NCBI GenBank assembly: GCA_002732905.1
Contig: NVTC01000022.1
Coordinates: 5,777-14,412, forward strand
DNA length: 8,636 bases
Direction: 5' to 3'
Source of the DNA: Robiginitomaculum sp.
GTDB taxonomy: Bacteria; Pseudomonadota; Alphaproteobacteria; Caulobacterales; Maricaulaceae
Shown: positions 1 to 7,222 of the stretch, one piece after another
Layout: each line of letters begins with the position of its first letter
Position numbering within the stretch: position 1 is the first letter of the stretch
Translations under genes and position numbers: made by a program
The notes under the pieces: generated by a model
The model's input: the letters and a program-made list of their open reading frames with translations, nothing else
Told to the model about the DNA's origin: nothing
The model's database searches: none

Positions 1-62
1 TCGTGCCGCGCCAGCACAAAAGCCGTCTTGAGCAGGCGGAAAAATGTGACAATCGTTTTCAT
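1..62 (-). CDS. ubiB: UbiB-like protein, N-terminal fragment (cut by window edge)
   Basis: Reading the minus strand from the ATG at 62-60 gives an open frame to the window edge, about 20 residues, containing FFRLLKTAFVLARH. The pattern of an aromatic residue, RLL, a hydrophobic stretch and LARH is typical of the N-terminus of UbiB, the ABC1/ADCK-type atypical kinase needed for ubiquinone synthesis at the inner membrane. All kinase motifs would lie outside the window, so the call rests on this short match only. The gene follows the DPP IV gene on the same strand after a gap of 50 bases, with an AAG-containing but weak ribosome binding site (AAGAAACGGCG before the ATG). It could be another short membrane-associated protein; the gene symbol is tentative. 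Confidence 0.5.
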   Translation of the reverse strand, partial: MKTIVTFFRLLKTAFVLARH

Positions 63-112
63 CGCCGTTTCTTAGCAGAGCCCCAAATCAAAAGCGAGAG
101 GGTGTTTCGTCT

Positions 113-2374
113 CTACTGCCCTAAATTTTCCAAAAAGAAATCCAGTATTTGCTGGTCACGGTGAGTTTTGTTGGCTTTTGATCTGAAACCATGCTTTTCG
201 CCGGGATAGGTCATAATTCGCATATTTTGTGCGCCGCGTTTTTGCATCTCGTTCATCAGTTTAACGGAATGCCTGAACACAACATTATCATCTGCCATGC
301 CGTGAATGAGCAAGAACGGTTCGGTCAGCCCGTCTAGATGCGGGAAGATGGCACCATCTTCATATGCGCCTTCCGTATAGTTAGCGTTGTCTGGACGCGG
401 GTCACCGAGGAAACGCTCCGTATAAGCCGTATCATATAATGCCCAATCGGTGACAGGCGCACCAGAAACACCGGCTTTGTAGTGATTGGTTTGGGCCAAC
501 ATATGCAAGGTCATATAGCCGCCGTAAGACCAGCCGTAAACGCCCATGCGCTCTGCATCCACATAAGGTAGAGATTTCAAAAACTCTGCACCGACAGATT
601 GGTCAACCACTTCGCTTTTACCCATAGATCGGTAGAGATGATCTTCGAAAACCTTGCCGCGTTTGGTCGCGCCTCGGTTATCTATTTGGAAAACCACAAA
701 GCCGTTATCTACCAACATTTGCGCCAAAAACACTTTGCTGTTCCAGCCCTTGTCGACCCGTTGCACACCAGGACCGCCGTAGACAATGGTGACAGCTGGA
801 CGCTTTTCACCGGGTTTTATATCGGTGGGTTTATAGAGCATGTAGTCCATAAGGGTGCCGTCAGTCGCAGCCAATTGCCCGAATTCAGGCACCACATGGG
901 AAGCCAAATAAGGAGCATATGCATGGTCTGCATCCAGTTTGTTTTCGTTGAGCCAGATCAACGGTGTACCATCATTTTTATAGGCGCGTGTTTGCGGCGG
1001 TGTTGTTTTGTTGGAAAATGTACCGATATAAGCGGAACAATTATTCGCAAAGTTGGCTTTATGAATACCGGCACCCTTGGACAGCTGTGTTAGGTTTTCA
1101 CCGTTAAAGTCGGTGCTATAGATATGTTGCTCAAGAGCCGTTTTCTGCCAGCCAGAGAAATAGATTTTTCGGGCTTTTTCATCAATACAATTAACCTTTG
1201 ATACCGGCCAATCACCTTTGGTAATTTGCACGGGCGGCTTGCCCATTTGGCCGTAACGGTAAATGTGCCAAAAGCCGCTGCGCTCGCTTGACCAAAGAAA
1301 TCCGCCGTCGTCCAACGCCTTAAAATCGCCGCGAACATTGATCCAGGTATTGCTGGTTTCTTCAAACACCAAGCTGCTATTGCCTGTGGCTGGGTCAATA
1401 TCTAACATTTTTAAGGATTTTTGATCCCGTGATAAAATACCCGCATAGAGATGCCGACCGTTTTTGCTCCAATACACGCGCGCCAAATATATGTCCGGAT
1501 TATCGCCAATATCAGCCCAGACCGTATCACCACCAAGAAGTGGTTTAATGGCTAGCTTAACCGTGGCATTGTCCGTACCCGCAAATGGGTAGCGTTGGGC
1601 AACATTTTCTATGCCGTTGGCGCCGAACTCAATGCGGTACTCTACGGCGATAGGGCTTTCATCAATCTGTGAATAAGCCACATGCATTTCGGTGGGCGAC
1701 ATCCAATATCCTGTGCGGCGCGCTAGTTCTTCCTGTACGACAAAACTAGCCGTCGCATTGCGCACAAGATCATTAGCGCCGTAGGATAAACGGCGCTCTC
1801 GTCCGTTGGCAAACCTTGTCATATACAAATCATTGTCGCGAACATAGCTGACGAACTTACCGGAGGCTGAAATCCGTGCATCGGTTTCAAACCCGTCCGT
1901 ATTGGTGACTTGGGTCGCCGTACCGCTCTGCAAATTATAGACAAATACATCACCGCCGAGGGGGAATAATATCTGCTCACCTGCTTTATCCCAGCTATAG
2001 GCAATGATGCCTGCACCTTTTTCGCGCATGCGTTCGCGTCGGTTTTTTTCTTCTGCCGACAATACTTCTGGTGCATCCAGCAAATCCGTAGAACTAACCA
2101 GCCGTTTACTTTCGCCCGTTGCCAAATCATAGGCCCAGAGATCTTGCTGACTGGCATCATCGGCGCGGCCTTGCAAAACTGTGACCGTTTTCCCGTCCGG
2201 CGAAATTTGGACCTTCTTGAGGGTCGGTCCGGATAGCACGGGGTCTGAATGGATGATAGCTGCTGTGAGGGCACCAGTTTTAACGGTATGTTGTTCGGAA
2301 ATGGATGCTCCTTCTTGCTGATTACAAGCCGTTAAAATTGTTGCAGCCAACAGGCCAATAATTAGAGTACGCAT
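113..2374 (-). CDS. Dipeptidyl peptidase IV-type serine peptidase, S9B family, predicted lipoprotein
   Basis: A 753-residue exopeptidase that should remove N-terminal dipeptides, with Pro (or Ala) second, from peptides in the periplasm. The N-terminus MRTLIIGLLAATILTAC is a lipoprotein signal with lipobox LTAC, the lipidated residue being Cys17. A beta-propeller region (DPPIV_N type) fills roughly residues 60-480, and an alpha/beta hydrolase domain roughly 530-753. The catalytic triad is visible: Ser616 in GWSYGGY, Asp695 in HGMADDN and His728 in PGEKHGF. The paired Glu215-Glu216 in FVVQEELARRTGYW match the double-Glu motif that holds the substrate amino group and separates DPP IV from prolyl oligopeptidase. 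An upstream in-frame ATG at 2425 exists, but the start at 2374 is preferred because it begins the signal peptide directly and has GGGGG four bases upstream (2379-2383). It is divergent from the DHH gene and may read on into the ubiB-like gene. The family call is secure; the physiological substrate is unknown. Confidence 0.93.
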   Translation of the reverse strand: MRTLIIGLLAATILTACNQQEGASISEQHTVKTGALTAAIIHSDPVLSGPTLKKVQISPDGKTVTVLQGRADDASQQDLWAYDLATGESKRLVSSTDLLDAPEVLSAEEKNRRERMREKGAGIIAYSWDKAGEQILFPLGGDVFVYNLQSGTATQVTNTDGFETDARISASGKFVSYVRDNDLYMTRFANGRERRLSYGANDLVRNATASFVVQEELARRTGYWMSPTEMHVAYSQIDESPIAVEYRIEFGANGIENVAQRYPFAGTDNATVKLAIKPLLGGDTVWADIGDNPDIYLARVYWSKNGRHLYAGILSRDQKSLKMLDIDPATGNSSLVFEETSNTWINVRGDFKALDDGGFLWSSERSGFWHIYRYGQMGKPPVQITKGDWPVSKVNCIDEKARKIYFSGWQKTALEQHIYSTDFNGENLTQLSKGAGIHKANFANNCSAYIGTFSNKTTPPQTRAYKNDGTPLIWLNENKLDADHAYAPYLASHVVPEFGQLAATDGTLMDYMLYKPTDIKPGEKRPAVTIVYGGPGVQRVDKGWNSKVFLAQMLVDNGFVVFQIDNRGATKRGKVFEDHLYRSMGKSEVVDQSVGAEFLKSLPYVDAERMGVYGWSYGGYMTLHMLAQTNHYKAGVSGAPVTDWALYDTAYTERFLGDPRPDNANYTEGAYEDGAIFPHLDGLTEPFLLIHGMADDNVVFRHSVKLMNEMQKRGAQNMRIMTYPGEKHGFRSKANKTHRDQQILDFFLENLGQ

Positions 2375-2459
2375 AATTCCCCCGATTTTGATTTGCCAAT
2401 AATTTTGTTTCGCTAGTAATGGCAATTCTCTATAGGTAATGCAAGCAAGGAGACGCTGT
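2375..2459. promoter_or_regulatory. Divergent intergenic region between DPP IV and DHH genes
   Basis: This 85-base gap must hold the promoters of both divergent genes. On the plus strand TATAGG at 2431-2436 is a possible -10, but no good -35 lies at the usual distance. On the minus strand TTGCCA (2420-2425 read in reverse) could be a -35, without a clear -10. TTGCCA at 2393-2398 and TGGCAA at 2420-2425 are inverted copies 21 bases apart, which may be chance. No site is assigned firmly. Confidence 0.35.
2447..2453 (+). promoter_or_regulatory. Shine-Dalgarno site that sets the DHH gene start
   Basis: AAGGAGA lies six bases before the ATG at 2460. This places the start at 2460 and not at the in-frame ATG at 2439, which lies upstream of this site. 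Confidence 0.8.
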
Positions 2460-3404
2460 ATGCAATGCTATGACGTATTTAACGGAGATGCCGACGGTAT
2501 TTGTGCACTGGTACAATTGCGCCTTGCTGAACCACGCAGCGCGGAACTGGTGACAGGCGTTAAACGTGATATTAACTTACTGGGACGGGTGGACGCACGA
2601 ACGGGCGACCACATTACGGCGCTAGATATTTCCATGCGCACCAACGCCAAAGGATTACGGCGCAATCTGGACGTCGGCGCACATGTGTTTTATGTGGACC
2701 ACCATAATCCGGGCGATATACCCAAGCACAAAAACCTGTACGCAGTCATAGATACGCAACCAAATATTTGCACTGCACTTTTGATAGATCACTGCCTAGC
2801 AGGTGCATACCGCGAATGGGCCGTGGTCGCCGCGTTCGGAGATAATTTGGCAGACGCCGCACTTAAGACTGCGCGTTCACTTTCTCTCAACAAGAACACC
2901 CTGATCAAACTCAAGTCTTTTGGCGAGCTGATAAATTACAACGCTTACGGCCGTGATATATCCGATCTGCATTTCACACCTGAATATTTATTCCTACAAT
3001 GCGTATGCTTTCAAACACCAAGCGAGTTTCTATCTGCGAAGCCAAAGATTTTCCATAAACTGAAAACGGGTTACGCCGAAGACATGGTCAAAGCTAGAAA
3101 ATGCGGTTTCATCGCTCCAGGTGTCACTATTCTGGACGATGCATCATGGGCCAGACGGGTATCGGGCAGTTACGGCAATGTCCTCGCCGTAGAAAACCCG
3201 AGCCAAGCCCATGCCGTCCTGACACACAACAAAGACGGCGGTTATCTGGTCTCCGTCCGCGCCCCGAAAAACAATCCAAATGGTGCAGACAAATTGTGTC
3301 TAAGCTTCCCCACAGGCGGTGGCCGCGCCGCGGCAGCAGGTATCAATCATTTGCCCAAAGATGATTTGGATAAATTTTTGGAAGCCTTTGGCAAAGCTTT
3401 TTAG
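2460..3404 (+). CDS. DHH-family phosphoesterase
   Basis: A 314-residue protein with the metal-binding motifs of the DHH phosphoesterase superfamily (RecJ, NrnA, GdpP, PPX1-type pyrophosphatases). Motif I is FNGDADG with Asp10 and Asp12; motif II is LDIS with Asp56; motif III is the signature VDHHNPG with Asp80-His81-His82; motif IV is FGDN with Asp128. Near the C-terminus GGGRAAAAG (from about residue 286) resembles the glycine-rich substrate loop of DHHA1 domains, with Arg where NrnA and RecJ usually have His. There is no signal peptide, so it should act in the cytoplasm. The short length fits a stand-alone DHH-DHHA1 enzyme and not RecJ. The substrate (short oligonucleotide, cyclic dinucleotide product, nucleotide or polyphosphate) cannot be read from the sequence. 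It converges on the YjgR-like gene with four bases between the stops. Start choice: see the Shine-Dalgarno entry at 2447. Confidence 0.88.
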   Translation: MQCYDVFNGDADGICALVQLRLAEPRSAELVTGVKRDINLLGRVDARTGDHITALDISMRTNAKGLRRNLDVGAHVFYVDHHNPGDIPKHKNLYAVIDTQPNICTALLIDHCLAGAYREWAVVAAFGDNLADAALKTARSLSLNKNTLIKLKSFGELINYNAYGRDISDLHFTPEYLFLQCVCFQTPSEFLSAKPKIFHKLKTGYAEDMVKARKCGFIAPGVTILDDASWARRVSGSYGNVLAVENPSQAHAVLTHNKDGGYLVSVRAPKNNPNGADKLCLSFPTGGGRAAAAGINHLPKDDLDKFLEAFGKAF

Positions 3405-3429
3405 GCGGCTACCACCGCTTCAAGCCGCC
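3404..3429. other. Hairpin at the convergent stops, possible weak terminator
   Basis: GGCGGCT (3404-3410) and AGCCGCC (3423-3429) are perfect inverted copies around a 12-base loop. The hairpin begins at the last base of the DHH stop codon and contains the stop codon and last codons of the YjgR-like gene. No T-tract follows on either strand, so classic intrinsic termination is doubtful. It may slow colliding polymerases or protect 3' ends. Confidence 0.4.
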
Positions 3430-4941
3430 CAAAATACCGCGAACGATTTGGCGGCCAAGCTGTGTACCGATGGTGCGCGCGGCTTGTTTGGTGCCTGTTT
3501 CCCAAGCAGATTGGCGTTTACGGCCTCTGCGTTTTGCCGGAGTTCTTGTTTTTGTTTTGGAACGCGTTTTGGCTTTAGCTTGGGCCTTCGCTTTTGCGGC
3601 CTTTTGCTTGGCAGCTTTTTCTTCTTCCTCTGCTTTCGCTTCCGCGATTTTTTTGCGCTTGGCCGTAAGCACTTCATAGGCGGATTTACGGTCTATGGTT
3701 TCGTCGTATTGGGAGCCTACAGGAGACCGGGAAATGACCGTTTTACGCTCTGTGTCCGTAGCCGGACCAAGGCGGGAACTGGGCGGGCGAATGAGCGTTT
3801 GCCCAACAATCCCAGGCCGCCCTTTGGCATCTAACATAGAGACCAAAGCCTCTCCGACACCCAAGCCGGTTATAACATCTTCGGTTTTAAAGGACGGGTT
3901 GGGGCGAAAGCCTCGTGCAGACGACTTCACAGCTTTTTGTTCCTTGGGCGTATAGGCACGCAGAGCATGCTGGATGCGGTTACCGACTTGGCCAAGCACA
4001 CTATCAGGAATATCGGTCGGATTTTGGGTGACGAAGAAAATACTCACGCCCTTAGAGCGAATGAGCCGAGCTACCTGTTCGATTTTCTCAACCAATGCCT
4101 TCGGGGCATCCGTAAACAGCAAATGGGCTTCGTCGAAAAAGAACGCCAAAATTGGTTTGTCCGGGTCACCGATTTCCGGCAGTTCTTCAAATAATTCGCT
4201 GAGTAGCCATAACAAAAACGTCGAATACAGACGTGGATGATTGATCAATTGATCAGCGGCTAACACGGAGATAATGCCGTTGCCGCTCATGTCTGAGCGC
4301 ATTATGTCGGATAGTTTCAGAGCAGGTTCACCAAAAAATTCATCCGCACCATCCCGTTCTAAAACCAGTAAATTACGGATAATAGCACCTACGGACTGAG
4401 CAGAAATACCGCCATATTCATAGATCAAATCTTTGCGGTTTTCAGATACAAAGGTCAAAGCAGCCTTTAAATCCTTGAGATCAAGCAATGGCCAATTGTT
4501 ATCTTCTGCTACGTCGAAAGCAATGGCCATGACGCCTTCTTGCACATTTGATAAATCCATCAAACGCGATAAAAGTGTCGGCCCCATTTCTGTGATCGTG
4601 GTGCGGGCAGGGTGACCGCCCTCGCCGTATAAATCCCAAAAAATAGTGGGAAAGGCTTTGTAACCGTAATCCTCTAGTCCAATTTTTGCGGCGCGCGATA
4701 TTAGCTTTTCGTGCAACTTATGAGCCTTGGAGCCACTTTGCGATATTCCCGACAAATCACCCTTAACATCCACACAAAATACAGGCACGCCAGCGTTTGA
4801 AAACCCTTCCGATAAAATTTGCAAGGTCACGGTTTTACCCGTCCCCGTAGCACCTGCTATCAAACCGTGCCGGTTGGCTCGATTGAGCAATAGCTCTTGC
4901 CGCGTCCCGTCAGTATCCGTCCCAATGAATATGCTGGTCAT
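3409..4941 (-). CDS. YjgR-like HerA-type P-loop ATPase (DUF853 family)
   Basis: A 510-residue cytoplasmic ATPase close in length to E. coli YjgR (about 500). Walker A is GATGTGKT at residues 30-37, with Lys36 and Thr37 binding phosphate and Mg2+. FCVDVKGDLSG near residue 55-65 is a family block. Walker B is ILAFFFDEAH, with Asp270 and Glu271 for catalysis. FFVTQNPTD near 302-310 is the following sensor-like strand. The fold belongs to the HerA/FtsK class of ring translocases, but the cellular role of YjgR proteins is not established. Residues about 428-476 are a highly charged Lys/Ala/Glu then Arg/Lys stretch, likely coiled or disordered and able to bind nucleic acid. After it the family-like end AARTIGTQLGRQIVRGILGG is retained. 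The ATG at 4941 has GGAG at 4947-4950, five bases upstream. The gene is transcribed toward the DHH gene and away from the regulatory gap at 4942-5073. Confidence 0.9.
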   Translation of the reverse strand: MTSIFIGTDTDGTRQELLLNRANRHGLIAGATGTGKTVTLQILSEGFSNAGVPVFCVDVKGDLSGISQSGSKAHKLHEKLISRAAKIGLEDYGYKAFPTIFWDLYGEGGHPARTTITEMGPTLLSRLMDLSNVQEGVMAIAFDVAEDNNWPLLDLKDLKAALTFVSENRKDLIYEYGGISAQSVGAIIRNLLVLERDGADEFFGEPALKLSDIMRSDMSGNGIISVLAADQLINHPRLYSTFLLWLLSELFEELPEIGDPDKPILAFFFDEAHLLFTDAPKALVEKIEQVARLIRSKGVSIFFVTQNPTDIPDSVLGQVGNRIQHALRAYTPKEQKAVKSSARGFRPNPSFKTEDVITGLGVGEALVSMLDAKGRPGIVGQTLIRPPSSRLGPATDTERKTVISRSPVGSQYDETIDRKSAYEVLTAKRKKIAEAKAEEEEKAAKQKAAKAKAQAKAKTRSKTKTRTPAKRRGRKRQSAWETGTKQAARTIGTQLGRQIVRGILGGLKRW

Positions 4942-4955
4942 AAGTGCTCCATACT

Positions 4956-4977
4956 ATAGTGTAACGCGTTACATTAT
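4956..4977. promoter_or_regulatory. 22-bp operator-like palindrome upstream of the YjgR-like gene
   Basis: The core TGTAACGCGTTACA (4960-4973) is a perfect 14-bp palindrome. With one mismatched pair the symmetry extends to 22 bp. Such GTAAC...GTTAC dyads are common operators of TetR-family repressors. It lies 15 bases upstream of the YjgR-like start codon, next to a possible minus-strand -10 (TATAGT, complement of 4953-4958), so a bound repressor would block that promoter. No regulator gene is in the window; the protein family is inferred. Confidence 0.55.
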
Positions 4978-4992
4978 TAATTGACTTTTAAC
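4977..4992 (+). promoter_or_regulatory. CtrA-box match (TTAA-N7-TTAAC) overlapping a -35 element
   Basis: TTAATTGACTTTTAAC matches the alphaproteobacterial CtrA consensus TTAA-N7-TTAAC exactly. The seven-base spacer holds the -35 element TTGACT of the plus-strand promoter, and overlap with the -35 is the usual geometry of CtrA-controlled promoters. A further TTAA at 4998-5001 forms a second dyad, TTAACA-CA-TGTTAA, between the -35 and the -10. In AT-rich intergenic DNA chance matches occur, but the position argues for function. Confidence 0.5.
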
Positions 4993-5009
4993 ACATGTTA
5001 ATGTATATT
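4981..5009 (+). promoter_or_regulatory. Plus-strand sigma-70-type promoter in the YjgR-Abi_2 gap
   Basis: TTGACT (4981-4986), a 17-base spacer and TATATT (5004-5009) each differ from the consensus by one base, making this the best promoter seen in the window. Start of transcription would be near 5016. It points away from the YjgR-like gene and into the 3' end of the Abi_2 gene on the opposite strand. No plus-strand gene is recognised downstream before 7966. Confidence 0.6.
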
Positions 5010-5015
5010 GTAGCC

Positions 5016-5062
5016 AATATGCCCGACGCCTCTGCACATTGTGTACGCGTCGGTTTTCTTTT
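5016..5062 (+). ncRNA. Putative very short RNA between promoter and terminator
   Basis: If the promoter at 4981-5009 fires and the hairpin at 5023-5053 terminates, the product is about 45-50 nt and is almost all hairpin. An ATG at 5019 opens a 60-codon frame ending at 5201 that runs over the Abi_2 gene on the other strand; I see no family features in its product. The unit might instead be an attenuator controlling antisense RNA into the Abi_2 gene, or a leftover of a deleted gene. It is inferred from architecture only. Confidence 0.3.
5023..5062 (+). terminator. Rho-independent terminator-like hairpin, plus strand
   Basis: CCGACGC (5023-5029) pairs with GCGTCGG (5047-5053), and an inner GCAC/GTGT stem (5034-5037 with 5041-5044) closes an ATT loop. 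TTTTCTTTT follows at once (5054-5062). On the minus strand no T-tract follows, so it is not a proper terminator for the Abi_2 gene, which ends at 5074. Confidence 0.6.
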
Positions 5063-5073
5063 GTTCAATTACC

Positions 5074-6003
5074 TCATTTCCACAAGTTCCAATTTTCCCA
5101 ACCATCAACAACACCCATGTCACCCAATTGAATTGCACCATTTTCTACATGTGGAAACGTTGTCAGCAAGTCCAAAAAACGACATTTCCAACTCGAATTA
5201 GGGCAAACAACCTGCATCATAGTTTGCATGATACAGAAATATAAAAAGGGGCGTGAATTTATAAGTTGATTTAGTTGGAGCTTACTTCGGGGAACACTAG
5301 CACGTTCCAGTACATTGCAGTTCCAAAGACGACTTTGATGAGCAGATGTGTTCCGAATAAAGTTCAAGCTCCGAAGCCAAGCTTGTAAATGCTTACCTTC
5401 ATTCAGGCCAAACTGTTTCTCAATTGCAATTTTATCAGTTATCTTCAAGCCTGCGTATAGCTTGGACATCGTACCAAAATCAAAAACTTCAATGGCCGCC
5501 CATATTGGCAACCTGCCATATTTATCTAAATTATGTGCAACGAATGGTTTGCGTTTGGATCGTCGCACTAAAGCATGAAACCCCTCTAGCCATCTGTAAT
5601 GTAGGGTTTCCCCACTGCGCATTTTTTTCTTAGTGAAATAGCCGTGCAACTCATCCGGATTTTCATGCGCATAGGGGTCGCGACACCCCAACATGTGAGC
5701 AATTTCGACCTGAATGGAAAGCTCAATTCGTTCAATAGCATCAAGAGCTAAAAGCCTTAGCTTACGATCAAATAAATAAAGAGAAACCACATCTTGGAAC
5801 TGGCTACCATCAATAAAGTTGTCTGCACGTTGCCCATCAGCGTCAAATTGCCTAAATGGATACCAATATCCACTTAATCGATAATAACCAACGCGTCGTA
5901 AAAGATGCTGAGCTTGCTCTTCATCATCAACAATCATTCCACGCCCACGAATGAGCGCAATTTGTTCGTCAATTGACTTCCATTCTTTTACCGAATTTAC
6001 CAC
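5074..6003 (-). CDS. Abi_2 family (AbiD/AbiF-type) HEPN protein, predicted defence or toxin protein
   Basis: A 309-residue protein with the hallmarks of the Abi_2 family of abortive-infection proteins. The N-terminal block RGMIVDDEEQAQHLLRRVGY followed by YRLSGYWYPFR (residues 41-51), YLFDRKLR near 76-83, and LPIWAAIEVFDFGTMSKLY near 165-183 are family landmarks. RNTSAH at 217-222 is the HEPN motif RNxxxH (Arg217, Asn218, His222), expected to form a metal-independent RNase site, so RNA cleavage that halts growth on phage infection is a reasonable inference. The end (PHVENG...MGVVDGWENWNLW) looks complete. The start is GTG at 6003, with AGGGGA (6007-6012) overlapping the fabB stop; the gap to fabB is seven bases, so co-transcription and coupled translation are likely. 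Sampled lines are about 32-45% GC against 47-67% in fabB, suggesting transfer. No second protein gene for an antitoxin is adjacent. Confidence 0.87.
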   Translation of the reverse strand: MVNSVKEWKSIDEQIALIRGRGMIVDDEEQAQHLLRRVGYYRLSGYWYPFRQFDADGQRADNFIDGSQFQDVVSLYLFDRKLRLLALDAIERIELSIQVEIAHMLGCRDPYAHENPDELHGYFTKKKMRSGETLHYRWLEGFHALVRRSKRKPFVAHNLDKYGRLPIWAAIEVFDFGTMSKLYAGLKITDKIAIEKQFGLNEGKHLQAWLRSLNFIRNTSAHQSRLWNCNVLERASVPRSKLQLNQLINSRPFLYFCIMQTMMQVVCPNSSWKCRFLDLLTTFPHVENGAIQLGDMGVVDGWENWNLWK

Positions 6004-6010
6004 ACTTCCC

Positions 6011-7222
6011 CTAAATTTTGCGCATAATCACGCTTCCGTTCGTACCACCGAAACCAAATGAATTGGACATGAAGGCTTTCATTTTATGGTCGCGGGTTTC
6101 CTGTACGATGTTAAGTTTCGGAATTTCTGGGTCTAGCTCGCCTATATTGATACTTGGTGCGATGAAGCCTTCTTGCATCATGATGAGAGAGTAAATAGCT
6201 TCTTGTGCGCCCGCTGCACCCAAGGAGTGTCCAGTCATGGATTTTGTTGCTGAAATCATTGGGCCTTCTGCACCAAACACCCGCGAAATCGCGCCGCATT
6301 CCGCTATATCGCCAACTGGCGTCGCTGTGGCGTGGGGATTGATATAACAAACATCATGGCCTGCGTCCGCAAGTGCAAGCCGCATAGCACGTTCCGCGCC
6401 TTCGCCGCTTGGCGCTACCATATCATACCCGTCAGACGTAGCCGCATAGCCCGTAATTTCGGCGAGGATATTGGCACCACGCTTTTTAGCATGCTCATAT
6501 TCTTCGAGCACTAACATACCGGCACCGCCTGCAATGACGAAGCCGTCGCGGCTAACATCAAAAGCTCGACTAGCCGTTTTTGGGGTATCATTATATTTGC
6601 TCGACATTGCGCCCATAGCATCAAAAAGAGCCGACATCGTCCATTCTAGCTCTTCGCCGCCGCCCGCAAACATTACGTCTTGCTTGCCCCATTGGATTTG
6701 CTCAACCGCAGAGCCAATACAGTGCAGGCTTGTGGTACATGCCGACGTGATAGAATAATTGACGCCTTTGATTTTAAAATGTGTAGCGAGGGTCGCAGAT
6801 ACGGTAGACGACATGGCCTTGGGCACTGCGAACGGCCCAATGCGTTTTGGTGCGCCTTTTTCGCGGGTGGTATCCGCAGCTTGGACAATCACCATAGAGG
6901 CGGGGCCACCGGAACCTGCAATAATACCAGCGCGCGGATTAGAAACCTGTTCTTCGCTGAGGCCGGCATGATCTATGGCTTGTTGCATAGCAACGCATGC
7001 CCAACCCGCCGTTTGCGACATAAAGCGGTATGAGCGCTTATGAATATGCTCTTTCGGGTCAAGCTTAGGCCTGCCGCCAATTTGTGAGCGAAAACCGTGG
7101 GACACCATATCTGCGTCCGTAGCAATACCGGATTTACCAGCCTTCAGACTAGCTGCAACCTCGTCTACATTATCGCCAATACACGAAACAATCCCCATGC
7201 CTGTAACAACAACTCTACGCAT
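6011..7222 (-). CDS. fabB: 3-oxoacyl-ACP synthase I (beta-ketoacyl-ACP synthase)
   Basis: A 403-residue cytoplasmic condensing enzyme that elongates acyl chains with malonyl-ACP and is needed to extend the cis-3-decenoyl-ACP made by FabA, giving unsaturated fatty acids. The Cys-His-His triad is visible: Cys162 in [10 protein letters not shown], His297 in [11 protein letters not shown] and His332 in [13 protein letters not shown], with Lys327. These match Cys163, His298, Lys328 and His333 of E. coli FabB. The C-terminal glycine-rich loop [11 protein letters not shown] is intact. The FabA neighbour supports FabB over FabF. The ATG at 7222 overlaps the fabA stop as TAATG, with AGGAGA at 7229-7234, so translation is coupled. 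The nucleophile loop reads ACTTS and the first His loop NPHATAT, small departures from the E. coli sequence that leave catalytic residues in place. Confidence 0.96.
   Translation of the reverse strand: MRRVVVTGMGIVSCIGDNVDEVAASLKAGKSGIATDADMVSHGFRSQIGGRPKLDPKEHIHKRSYRFMSQTAGWACVAMQQAIDHAGLSEEQVSNPRAGIIAGSGGPASMVIVQAADTTREKGAPKRIGPFAVPKAMSSTVSATLATHFKIKGVNYSITSACTTSLHCIGSAVEQIQWGKQDVMFAGGGEELEWTMSALFDAMGAMSSKYNDTPKTASRAFDVSRDGFVIAGGAGMLVLEEYEHAKKRGANILAEITGYAATSDGYDMVAPSGEGAERAMRLALADAGHDVCYINPHATATPVGDIAECGAISRVFGAEGPMISATKSMTGHSLGAAGAQEAIYSLIMMQEGFIAPSINIGELDPEIPKLNIVQETRDHKMKAFMSNSFGFGGTNGSVIMRKI

Noticed and set aside
63..112. Weak AGAG/CTCT inverted repeat after the DPP IV stop considered as a terminator
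   Set aside because: The stem is only about four pairs and no strong T-tract follows; read-through into the ubiB-like gene is equally likely.
599..1093. Plus-strand open frame of 164 codons opposite the DPP IV gene
   Set aside because: It lies wholly inside a well-supported gene on the other strand, with no ribosome binding site or recognisable product.
3319..3834. Plus-strand open frame across the DHH and YjgR-like gene ends, giving a Phe/Cys/Arg-rich product
   Set aside because: The composition is the complement of the Lys/Ala-rich tail codons of the YjgR-like gene; it is a shadow.
4988..5001. TTAACACATGTTAA considered as a CtrA box of its own
   Set aside because: The spacing between TTAA units is six, not seven. 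It may still be a dyad operator, but the CtrA match is the pair at 4977-4991.
4995..5201. Plus-strand open frame of 68 codons running from the promoter region over the Abi_2 3' end
   Set aside because: It has no clear ribosome binding site, passes through the terminator hairpin, and mostly mirrors the Abi_2 coding sequence. Its product shows no family features.
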